A DNA stretch of 10,041 bases, taken from assembly GCA_043823315.1 (NCBI GenBank), contig JBDRAU010000072.1, positions 1 to 10,041 on the forward strand. The letters are read 5' to 3'. The stretch is from JBDRAU01 sp043823315 (GTDB lineage: Bacteria > Patescibacteriota > UBA1384 > DTJR01). Positions 5,128 to 10,041 of this stretch are shown in pieces. Under the pieces are notes generated by a model. It had not been told where the DNA came from and did no database searches. It saw only the letters and a list, made by a program, of their open reading frames with translations. Position 1 is the first letter of the stretch; every line of letters starts with the position of its first letter. Both the position numbers and the translations under genes were made by a program.

Positions 5128-5706
5128 TCACCTCCCAAAAGGATTGAGAATAGGCAGCGTCGGGCCGAGCAGTCGATACATCTTTTCCTTGACTTCAGCG
5201 GCATTTAGTTCACTCTGTAGTAGAGTCGCCGCCGGAAACACCTGGGGCAGCACAAATCCCTCGGCCGCATATTGCGCCACCTTCGCCAGTGCTAATTCCC
5301 TAGGAACGACCCGCCGACTGCCCGACTTCTGTCCGTATTCCTTGGCCAGAACCAGAGCGCGCGGATCCGCCTTGGCACGCTCAAAAGCACTCGCAAAGTC
5401 GGTTTCCTGATCCGCGATCAGCTCGCTCCAGAGTGTAATCTTCCATCCTTCAAACAAATCAACCATGTCGTCACCCATCAGCTTGCACAGCCCAGTGATC
5501 TCAGCCTGGTCGGTCTGCCAGCCCCAGCTCATTCGCGGTTGATGATCGGGGATAATCAGCGTAACTTCGCCCTGCTGACGATCGACAAACCCATACAGCA
5601 CCTGACCGATCACCCTGACAAACCATGTCCTTTCAGCCTCAAGCTCGAGCTCCTCTTTTTTGTGTGATGCCTCAAGGCACATGAAAACGACAAAACACTT
5701 ACCCAT
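5128..5706 (-). CDS. Orphan 192-residue protein, GC-rich codons
   Basis: I do not recognise this protein. The start is well set: AAGGAG (5715-5720) lies eight bases before the ATG, and a strong terminator follows the TGA stop. The N-terminal half looks like alternating strands (CFVVFMCLEA, WFVRVIGQVLYGFVDRQQ, VTLIIPDHQPRMSWGWQ), the C-terminal half helical (ADQETDFASAFERAKADP, VVPRELALAKVAQYAAEGF, LLQSELNAAEVKEKMYRLLG). No signal peptide or membrane helix is evident. Codons favour G or C in the third position, unlike the YerC and PaaX-like genes directly upstream on the same strand. It sits downstream of the YerC-like gene with a hairpin between (5739-5758), so it is probably its own unit or attenuated from upstream. 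No function is proposed. Confidence 0.78.
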   Translation of the reverse strand: MGKCFVVFMCLEASHKKEELELEAERTWFVRVIGQVLYGFVDRQQGEVTLIIPDHQPRMSWGWQTDQAEITGLCKLMGDDMVDLFEGWKITLWSELIADQETDFASAFERAKADPRALVLAKEYGQKSGSRRVVPRELALAKVAQYAAEGFVLPQVFPAATLLQSELNAAEVKEKMYRLLGPTLPILNPFGR

Positions 5707-5738
5707 TTATCAAGCTCCTTTTCGCTCAAACTAAATAA

Positions 5739-5758
5739 CCTCTCCCATTTGGGAGAGG
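5739..5758 (-). terminator. Perfect palindrome after the YerC-like gene
   Basis: CCTCTCCCA (5739-5747) and TGGGAGAGG (5750-5758) form a 9-bp stem. On the minus strand it is followed by TTATTTAGTTT, a mediocre T-run, so it may end or attenuate the yerC transcript ahead of the 192-codon gene. Confidence 0.55.
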
Positions 5759-5786
5759 ACTGGCTTCATTTTTTTTAAAAATTAAA

Positions 5787-6101
5787 TCAAGACAATCCTT
5801 TCCCGAAGGAAGAATTGCCATGATGAAGTTCAGCGATCATTTTTTTGTATCCACCCATGCCGGAGTTTAGCCATTTTGAAATTCGCGCCACAGTTCGGGA
5901 GCTTAAACCTGTCGCTTCGGAAATTTTTATATATGAAATTTTGGCGTTTAGCATTTTAGCGGCCTTCCAGCGATTCGAAAATTCAATTATCTCCTGCTCC
6001 GTCAATAAATCACGCAAAAAAATGCGCGCTTGTTTGGTGTTGTTGAGCGCTGTAATTGTTTTAAATAATTCTTTTGTGTCTTTATTTTCCCATTTACTCA
6101 T
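5787..6101 (-). CDS. yerC: YerC/YecD-family TrpR-like transcriptional regulator
   Basis: The 104 residues match the YerC/YecD branch of the TrpR superfamily in length and sequence: LRDLLTEQEIIEFSNRWKAA (core helices, about 28-47), then the HTH ISYIKISEATGLSSRTVARI (about 55-74) and the closing SKWLNSGMGGYKKMI. TrpR relatives bind palindromic operators as dimers. Function of this branch is not well known, and nothing in the window links it to tryptophan. The ATG has GAGGT five bases upstream. The promoter (TTGACA, 17 bp, TACTTT) carries an 18-bp perfect palindrome over its -10 box, which suggests autorepression. A copy of the PaaX-like gene's operator lies directly upstream, so both regulators may meet at this promoter. 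Confidence 0.9.
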   Translation of the reverse strand: MSKWENKDTKELFKTITALNNTKQARIFLRDLLTEQEIIEFSNRWKAAKMLNAKISYIKISEATGLSSRTVARISKWLNSGMGGYKKMIAELHHGNSSFGKGLS

Positions 6102-6110
6102 TTCTACCTC

Positions 6111-6152
6111 ACTTTACTTAAGTAAAGTAACATATCTACAAGAACCTGTCAA
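6111..6152 (-). promoter_or_regulatory. yerC promoter with TrpR-style operator
   Basis: On the minus strand: TTGACA (6147-6152), 17 bp, TACTTT (6124-6129). The perfect palindrome ACTTTACTTAAGTAAAGT (6111-6128) covers the -10 box and start point. Its 18-bp length and CTT-AAG centre resemble E. coli trp operators (centre GTT-AAC), fitting control by the YerC-like protein itself. Confidence 0.65.
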
Positions 6153-6164
6153 TAGCCCCGAATG

Positions 6165-6198
6165 TTATACAATATTCACGATCGACGTATTTGTATAA
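6165..6198. promoter_or_regulatory. 34-bp palindrome, copy 1, upstream of yerC
   Basis: TTATACAA (6165-6172) and TTGTATAA (6191-6198) are perfect arms around a CGATCG-centred middle. All but three or four of the 34 bases recur at 6749-6782. On the minus strand it contains TATAAC, a possible second start for yerC. It begins directly after the PaaX-like gene's stop codon. Confidence 0.65.
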
Positions 6199-6741
6199 TT
6201 ATTTCAGGTTAAACCTCTCTTTCAATGGGTTATCGTCGTCGGTGTGGTAACTTTTTGAGATAAAAAAAGAAACATATTTGGCAATTCCTAAATCTTCCCG
6301 CAATTTAGCCAATATTTCCAAGTCAGCAAAAGGAGCAATAAAAACGCTATTTTGAATTCCTATAAATCCTTTGCGCTTGAGAATCGATCTTAAAATGTCT
6401 CGTTTTCTTCTAAGCTTTTCTGGAATATCGAAACTGATTATCCGCCAATAGCCATCCCAGCTTGTCTCTTGCCAATTCGACTCCTCGATTTGCGCAACTC
6501 GGATCTTAACTTTACCTTTTGGAGTGATTAAGAATTGATTTTCATTTACTTCTTTAACATATCCGTTTTTACATAGTCCCTGGAAAGCAGAGTGATACTG
6601 TTTATTAACCATGCCCAAATTCGCATTGAGTTGTTTTGCTGAGCCGCGACTCATGATAAAAGCATCCAAATTATCAAATGCCAAACCTGCAAAGTCAGCT
6701 AACGCCACCAGTAGCTTTGTTGAATTTGAAACTTTACTCAC
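6199..6741 (-). CDS. PaaX-like regulator with C-terminal Cas2-fold domain
   Basis: About 180 residues from the GTG at 6739-6741. The N-terminal half is a winged-helix style region (TKLLVALADFAGL, NLGMVNKQYHSAFQGLCKNGYVKEV, FLITPKGKVKI) where the helix and wing of an HTH can be followed. The C-terminal half is the ferredoxin-like PaaX/Cas2 domain: WDGYWRIISFDIPEKLRRKR, LRSILKRKGFIGIQNSVFIA, then a helix and VSFFISKS. The same fold occurs in CRISPR Cas2, but PaaX-like proteins are transcription regulators and no CRISPR array or other cas gene is present. A TTG at 6756 extends the frame by five codons but lies within the promoter. A TATAAT box ends six bases before the GTG, so the message is probably leaderless. 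Ligand and targets are unknown; the two flanking palindromes are likely binding sites. Confidence 0.85.
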   Translation of the reverse strand: MSKVSNSTKLLVALADFAGLAFDNLDAFIMSRGSAKQLNANLGMVNKQYHSAFQGLCKNGYVKEVNENQFLITPKGKVKIRVAQIEESNWQETSWDGYWRIISFDIPEKLRRKRDILRSILKRKGFIGIQNSVFIAPFADLEILAKLREDLGIAKYVSFFISKSYHTDDDNPLKERFNLK

Positions 6742-6746
6742 ATTTT

Positions 6747-6782
6747 TATTATACAATATTTTCGATCGACGTATTTATATAA
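6747..6782 (-). promoter_or_regulatory. Promoter and operator (palindrome copy 2) of the PaaX-like gene
   Basis: TATAAT (minus strand, 6747-6752) sits at the edge of the second palindrome copy, which runs TTATACAATATT, then CGATCGACG, then TATTTATATAA. There is no good -35 at 17 bp (AAATAC). An occupant of the palindrome would cover the core promoter. Confidence 0.6.
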
Positions 6783-6833
6783 GATTTCTGGGCAGCAATT
6801 AGATTTTCTCCGTTCTCTTTCTGGAGATTTTAC

Positions 6834-6862
6834 TTGATTTTTAAACTCGCTTGGGGTATATT
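6834..6862 (+). promoter_or_regulatory. Promoter of the two-gene orphan unit
   Basis: TTGATT (6834-6839), 17 bp, TATATT (6857-6862). The leader of about 45 nt carries a hairpin AAACCC-GCAT-GGGTTT (6884-6899) directly before GAAAGG, the ribosome site of the GTG at 6915. The arrangement mirrors the promoter-hairpin-Shine-Dalgarno order of the 3420 gene. Confidence 0.6.
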
Positions 6863-6914
6863 TTTGTGATCTGAATACAGATGAAACCCGCATGGGTTTG
6901 AAAGGCAGATAACT

Positions 6915-7046
6915 GTGAACATCTTTTCAGGACCCTTTTACAGGCGACCGTTGTCTAGGGAAGAACCACCGCGGGAGAGTGTGAACATCTTTTCAGGACC
7001 CTTTTACAGGCGACCGTTGTTCGAGAGAGAACTACCACCGGAGAGA
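6915..7046 (+). repeat. 66-bp tandem duplication at the start of the 132-residue gene
   Basis: Units at 6915-6980 and 6981-7046. The first 40 bases of each are identical, starting GTGAACATCTTTTCAGG; the last 26 have diverged but still encode Arg/Glu/Pro. Because 66 is a multiple of three the frame is kept. Confidence 0.9.
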
Positions 7047-7313
7047 CCGAAGAGAGCATCAGTTGAACCAAAAAGGCAACTCAAGGTCAAGCAGCCGAAG
7101 CAGCTGGTGCAGGCGTACGTACCCGAGTGGAACCAAAGGGAATGGAAGCGAGAACTCGGTAAAGAGCTGATGATCGTCCTCCAGCGCGGACCGACATTCG
7201 TCTGCGATCGACACCGTGATCAGCTCACGCGGCTCAAGGCAATCAACGTCGGTCTCAAGCTGGAGGAAAAGCCCTACGGCAACGGCGTGATCGTGACGCT
7301 GAAGAAGGAATAA
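6915..7313 (+). CDS. Orphan 132-residue basic protein with tandemly duplicated N-terminus
   Basis: I do not recognise this protein. Residues 1-22 and 23-44 are tandem copies (NIFSGPFYRRPL then a charged Arg/Glu/Pro tail), made by a 66-bp tandem duplication whose first 40 bp are still identical. A basic Pro/Lys-rich linker follows (about 45-70), then a C-terminal domain (about 72-132) with WNQREWKRELGKELMIVLQR, FVCDRHRDQLTRLKAI and GNGVIVTLKKE, which looks like two helices and strands. The start is a GTG with GAAAGG about nine bases upstream. The second repeat also begins with GTG (6981), giving a possible internal start 22 codons on. The positive charge suggests nucleic acid or ribosome contact, which is only a guess. 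Codons are GC-rich at the third position. It shares a promoter and terminator with the 62-codon gene that follows. Confidence 0.72.
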   Translation: MNIFSGPFYRRPLSREEPPRESVNIFSGPFYRRPLFERELPPERPKRASVEPKRQLKVKQPKQLVQAYVPEWNQREWKRELGKELMIVLQRGPTFVCDRHRDQLTRLKAINVGLKLEEKPYGNGVIVTLKKE

Positions 7314-7378
7314 TGCATCGGATGCACCAGATCCGTTGGCGCGCCAAGGACGAGTCGAAATCGGTGTAGAAGAGCACC

Positions 7379-7567
7379 ATGAAACGGACGAATATTTGCT
7401 TCAAGCCGAACTCTGACTGCTCCTGCATCGTGAGTATCATCACAGATCCCCGTGTGATCTCCACTTTCCTTGGACCACGGGGTTGGATGCTGACCGTGAA
7501 GGATGAAAATGTTGATGAGATCGTCGAAACACTCAGGAAGTTCGGCACTGCCGAGATCGAGAAATAG
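7379..7567 (+). CDS. Orphan 62-residue protein, second gene of the unit
   Basis: I do not recognise this protein. It begins 65 bp after the 132-residue gene, with no promoter between, and a strong terminator follows, so the two are read as one unit. The ribosome site is weak (GAAGAG four bases before the ATG). The product looks like a small alpha/beta domain: strands around CSCIVSIIT and WMLTVKD and a last helix VDEIVETLRKFG; two Cys sit close together (about residues 14 and 16). The sequence between the genes has a perfect 12-bp palindrome TTGGCGCGCCAA (7336-7347). Codon use is mixed to GC-rich. Function unknown. The short length leaves some doubt, eased by the clean terminator. Confidence 0.62.
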   Translation: MKRTNICFKPNSDCSCIVSIITDPRVISTFLGPRGWMLTVKDENVDEIVETLRKFGTAEIEK

Positions 7568-7576
7568 TCACACCCC

Positions 7577-7615
7577 AAGCCCGGCCGCCGTTCATACGGA
7601 TGCCGGGCTTTTTTT
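7577..7615 (+). terminator. Intrinsic terminator of the two-gene orphan unit
   Basis: AAGCCCGG (7577-7584) pairs with CCGGGCTT (7603-7610); an inner CCGT/ACGG stem extends it; a run of seven T follows. It lies about ten bases after the stop at 7567. Confidence 0.88.
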
Positions 7616-7635
7616 GTAAAAACAACAGACATTAA

Positions 7636-7663
7636 AGATCCCTCCACTGCAGTCGGGATGACA
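7636..7663. repeat. Spacer palindrome with TGTCATCCC ends, downstream of dnaB
   Basis: AGATCCC (7636-7642) and GGGATGACA (7655-7663), with an inner CACTGCAGT block (7645-7653). On the minus strand it has the same TGTCAT start and GGATCT end as the elements at 2602-3316. Confidence 0.6.
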
Positions 7664-7678
7664 AAATACTACGAAAAG

Positions 7679-9061
7679 TTAATCAACCGGTTCATTCGTC
7701 GGAGTTTCGGGAACCATTTTGCGCTCCACCGTAGAGAACCTTCTGAATTCAGGATGAAAATATAGATCTATTTCCCCCGTCGGACCGTTGCGGTGTTTTT
7801 TTACTAATATCTGGGCAATGTTTTTCTTTTCCGTTTCCGGTTCATAATATTCTTCTCGATAAATGAACATCACTACGTCTGCATCTTGCTCGATCGATCC
7901 CGACTCTCTTAAATCCGACAATTGCGGAATCTTGGGAGTTCGCATCTCAACTGCGCGTGAAAGCTGAGAGAGCGCGATAACAGGAATACTTAGCTCCCTC
8001 GCCAGCGCCTTGAGGCCCCGAGAAATATCGGAAACTTCCTGAACGCGGTTCTGCTCGCCATAGCCGCGGTGAGCCGATTCCATCAATTGCAAATAGTCGA
8101 TAATTAAAAGCCCGAGACCCTTTTCCGCCTGCAGACGGCGCGCCTTGGCGCGCACATCCATGATCGACAGAAGCGGCGAATCGTCAATATAAAGAGGGGC
8201 TTCGGACAAAATCCCCATCGCATAGTTTAGTTTTGAAAAATCGTCTTCTTTTAAATTTCCGGTTCTAAGACGCCAAGAGTCAATCCCCGCCTCCATCGTC
8301 AAAAGCCCATCAACCAGCTGATCGCGGCTCATCTCCAATGAAAAAACGCCAACCGGAATTTTTTCGCGCGAAGCCACATGCGAGGCAATATTAAGCGCCA
8401 GCGAGGTTTTTCCCATCGACGGACGCGCGGCGATGATAACGAGGTCAGATTTTTGAAAACCAGCCAGCAAATTATCCATCGCTTTAAAGCCCGTTGGCAC
8501 TCCGCGAAGCTGACCGCGATTCTCGTGAATTTCGTTAATTCTCTCAAAAGTATCCGACAAAACATCTTTAACCGCGATAAATTTATCTTGAGCAAACCTC
8601 TGACTGACGGCAAAAAGCACTTGTTCTGACTTATCGAGAATCATCGGAATCTCATCTTTTTCCTGATAACTCTCTTCGATCATCTGTGTCGCCGCTTTTA
8701 TGAGACGCCTCAAAATCGCTTTCTCGGCGACAATTTGGGCGTGATTGACTACATTTGCCGCACTGACAGTCGAATTGACGAGATGAGTTAGATAAGTAGC
8801 CCCGCCAGCTTCGTCAAGCTTTTTCTGATTCTTTAGCTGATCGGTGATGGTAATTAAATCAATCGGCTCTCTTCTTTCAAAAAGCTCCAGCATCGCCTGA
8901 AAAATATTTTGGTGGTCGGCTCTGTAAAAATCAGGAGCGGTCAAAACTTCTGCGATTTTGTACATCGAATCTTTTTCAAGCAAAATCGCACCCAGAACCG
9001 CCTGCTCCGCCTCGACGTTTTGGGGAGGAAGTTTTGTGTTATCTTGTTGCGTTTTTGCCAT
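7679..9061 (-). CDS. dnaB: Replicative DNA helicase DnaB
   Basis: DnaB is the hexameric helicase that unwinds the parental duplex ahead of the replisome. The 460 residues have the full family layout: N-terminal collar domain (about 10-115, starting LPPQNVEAEQAVLGAILLE), linker helix (about 160-185), and the RecA-like ATPase domain. Walker A is ARPSMGKTS (212-220, K218), the catalytic Glu lies in FSLEM (E243), Walker B is LLIIDYLQLM (D322), and the C-terminal KKHRNGPTG (421-429) holds the likely arginine finger. LSDLRESGSIEQDADVVMFI is the usual conserved motif before it. No intein is present, though this gene is a frequent intein site. The ATG is at 9059-9061 with no Shine-Dalgarno but a TATAAT at 9075-9080, so a leaderless message is possible. 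It lies 74 bp downstream of dnaX on the same strand. Confidence 0.97.
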   Translation of the reverse strand: MAKTQQDNTKLPPQNVEAEQAVLGAILLEKDSMYKIAEVLTAPDFYRADHQNIFQAMLELFERREPIDLITITDQLKNQKKLDEAGGATYLTHLVNSTVSAANVVNHAQIVAEKAILRRLIKAATQMIEESYQEKDEIPMILDKSEQVLFAVSQRFAQDKFIAVKDVLSDTFERINEIHENRGQLRGVPTGFKAMDNLLAGFQKSDLVIIAARPSMGKTSLALNIASHVASREKIPVGVFSLEMSRDQLVDGLLTMEAGIDSWRLRTGNLKEDDFSKLNYAMGILSEAPLYIDDSPLLSIMDVRAKARRLQAEKGLGLLIIDYLQLMESAHRGYGEQNRVQEVSDISRGLKALARELSIPVIALSQLSRAVEMRTPKIPQLSDLRESGSIEQDADVVMFIYREEYYEPETEKKNIAQILVKKHRNGPTGEIDLYFHPEFRRFSTVERKMVPETPTNEPVD

Positions 9062-9109
9062 TTTTAAATTCGTTATTATATTTTGAAATTAGGTTTTTGC
9101 TTACAGAAC

Positions 9110-9130
9110 TTTGCGATTCCACCTCGCAAA
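9110..9130 (-). other. Hairpin between dnaX and dnaB
   Basis: TTTGCGA (9110-9116) and TCGCAAA (9124-9130) form a perfect 7-bp stem just after the dnaX stop. There is no T-run, so it may protect the mRNA end or be a pause site rather than a terminator. A TATAAT box (9075-9080, minus) lies between it and the dnaB start. Confidence 0.45.
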
Positions 9131-9135
9131 AGCCC

Positions 9136-10041
9136 TCAAGAACCTCCAAATACCGAGTCTATCTCACCGGCAAGATCACTTTCTTTTTTGACCGTGAAAT
9201 TAACTTTTACCCTCGGACCTACGATAGTACCAATCACTTCCTCAATGAGCAAGAGATTTTTTTCGCTCTTAAGCGTATCGCGATGAAAAGGATACTCCGA
9301 AATAATACTGACCTGCTTTGAATCCCCTTCGATCGAGCAATCGCAAAGAAGCGAACCGAGCGTTTTCTTTTTGCGGGAAACCTCGTCAACGATCGCCAAC
9401 TTCATATCCTTAGAGAGATTTTTTATTTTTCCTTCGGCAATCTTAGGATCTTTTGGGGATGATTTTTCTGAATTTGATTCTTGCTTTGGATTTTCCGCTT
9501 TGGAATTTGATTTGCCTGCCCGCAATTGCTCAGCTTCAGCTGATGCAGGCGGGACATTTGTCATTTGAATTTTGTTATTTAACTCTGCAAAGCAGAGTTC
9601 GTACACCATCAACTCAATTGGCAGAGATTCAACCGGTGAAAATTTTAGTTCGCTTTGTGCTTGCATTAATTTTCTCAAGAATTGCGCTTGAATTTCGCTG
9701 GCTTGCCCCTTTTTGATCTGCTCGATCAAACTGCTTCTCACTTCTAAAATAACCATAGCCAAAAAATCCGGAATGCTGGTGCCGGTCGACTTAAGATTTT
9801 CGACAAGCGAAATCGCTTGAGATGCTTCTTTAGTGTCGACATAACCTATAAAACGTGTTACCTCCTGCGGGGAACTTAGGTTTAAAATCCGCACCGCGTC
9901 CTCCAGCGTCACGCCTTTACCCTCCATGTGGGAAGAAAGTTGATCGAGTAACGACTGAGCATCGCGAAACGATCCTTCGGAAACTCTGGCAATCAAATCC
10001 AAAACTTCATCGCTCAGAGTCAGTTTTTCCGTTTTGGCAAT
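9136..10041 (-). CDS. dnaX: DNA polymerase III tau/gamma subunit, C-terminal part, cut by window edge
   Basis: The frame is open to the window edge, so the N-terminal ATPase core lies outside and no start is seen; a TTG at 10000-10002 is only an internal Leu. The 301 visible residues begin in the AAA+ lid with LIARVSEGSFRDAQSLLDQL, the sensor-2 region typical of DnaX, followed by the domain III helices through about LIEQIKKGQ and ELMVYELCFAE, which form the clamp-loader collar. A polar linker follows, then a C-terminal domain with LGSLLCDCSIEGDSK, YPFHRDTLKSEKN and VIGTIVGPRVKVNFTV, as in DnaX of non-proteobacteria. The linker carries an in-frame 13-codon palindromic insert (PPASAEAEQLRAG). 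DnaX loads the sliding clamp and binds DnaB and polymerase; the next gene, dnaB, is its partner. Confidence 0.93.
   Translation of the reverse strand: MAKTEKLTLSDEVLDLIARVSEGSFRDAQSLLDQLSSHMEGKGVTLEDAVRILNLSSPQEVTRFIGYVDTKEASQAISLVENLKSTGTSIPDFLAMVILEVRSSLIEQIKKGQASEIQAQFLRKLMQAQSELKFSPVESLPIELMVYELCFAELNNKIQMTNVPPASAEAEQLRAGKSNSKAENPKQESNSEKSSPKDPKIAEGKIKNLSKDMKLAIVDEVSRKKKTLGSLLCDCSIEGDSKQVSIISEYPFHRDTLKSEKNLLLIEEVIGTIVGPRVKVNFTVKKESDLAGEIDSVFGGS
9515..9553 (-). repeat. In-frame palindromic insert in the dnaX linker (39 bp)
   Basis: CCTGCCCGC (9515-9523) and GCAGGCGGG (9545-9553) are the arms on the plus strand, with a CAGCT-TC-AGCTG hairpin in the middle. It spans exactly 13 codons in the variable linker of DnaX. 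Arms match the Doc-like gene insert at 4193-4222 and the inner palindromes at 2616-2648 and 3163-3202. Confidence 0.78.

Noticed and set aside
4913..5131. 72-codon minus-strand frame after the Doc-like gene
   Set aside because: It runs through two hairpins that serve as terminators and lacks a ribosome site.
5123..5410. 95-codon plus-strand frame opposite the 192-codon gene
   Set aside because: The minus-strand gene has a strong Shine-Dalgarno and terminator; the plus frame is its shadow.
6199..6756. Cas2 and a CRISPR locus
   Set aside because: The C-terminal domain has the Cas2 fold but is preceded by a winged-helix half as in PaaX; no repeat-spacer array or other cas gene is present.
6165..6782. 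34-bp repeats as target duplications of a mobile element carrying the PaaX-like gene
   Set aside because: They are palindromic, hold promoter boxes and are far longer than usual target duplications; operator copies explain them better.
9136..9600. Programmed frameshift site in dnaX giving a gamma form
   Set aside because: The A-run near 9183-9190 is not in the A-AAA-AAG frame and lies near the very end of the gene, so it would not give a gamma-like product.

Overview
The window looks like the chromosome of a Candidate Phyla Radiation (Patescibacteria-type) bacterium. The reasons are an AT-leaning genome with many small orphan genes, a Cas2-fold PaaX-like regulator, a YerC-type TrpR relative, a Doc-like toxin pair, a lone-type GIY-YIG domain and many short GC-rich palindromes in spacers and inside genes. 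TGA is used as a stop (dnaX and the 192-codon gene), so no recoding of TGA is visible. The phylum is an inference from gene style; no rRNA gene is present to settle it.

Layout, left to right. Positions 1-2477 hold a minus-strand operon read as murJ (lipid II flippase), a single-pass membrane protein of unknown function, then lepA (translation factor EF4, cut by the window edge). Positions 2478-3419 have no protein gene. They hold a patch of short palindromic repeats, an AT-rich stretch, a stand-alone transcription unit with its own promoter and strong terminator that I read as a candidate non-coding RNA (about 2869-3118), and a second repeat cluster. A 77-codon orphan gene with promoter, Shine-Dalgarno and terminator follows (3340-3709). 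Positions 3824-4905 carry an antitoxin-toxin style operon: a small HTH protein and a Doc/Fic protein. The Fic protein is interrupted in frame three times, twice by short palindromic inserts and once by a 95-codon GIY-YIG nuclease domain that splits the Fic motif. Positions 5047-6741 are minus strand: a PaaX-like regulator, a YerC/TrpR-like regulator and a 192-codon orphan. The PaaX-like gene is bracketed by two copies of a 34-bp palindrome that look like shared operators. Positions 6834-7615 are a plus-strand unit with a promoter, a gene whose N-terminus is tandemly duplicated, a second small orphan and a terminator. The right end (7679-10041) is minus strand: dnaX (clamp-loader tau/gamma, C-terminal part) followed by dnaB (replicative helicase).

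The housekeeping genes serve replication (dnaX, dnaB), translation (lepA) and cell-wall precursor export (murJ). Between these blocks lie accessory regulators, orphans and repeats. The most unusual signal is the palindrome family with arms CCTGYCCGC and GCAGGCGGG. It sits in spacers, often nested inside a second palindrome class, and has also entered dnaX and the Doc-like gene while keeping the reading frame. The GIY-YIG insert is flanked by two halves of a related palindrome found intact about 170 bp upstream, which suggests a mobile element carrying a nuclease.
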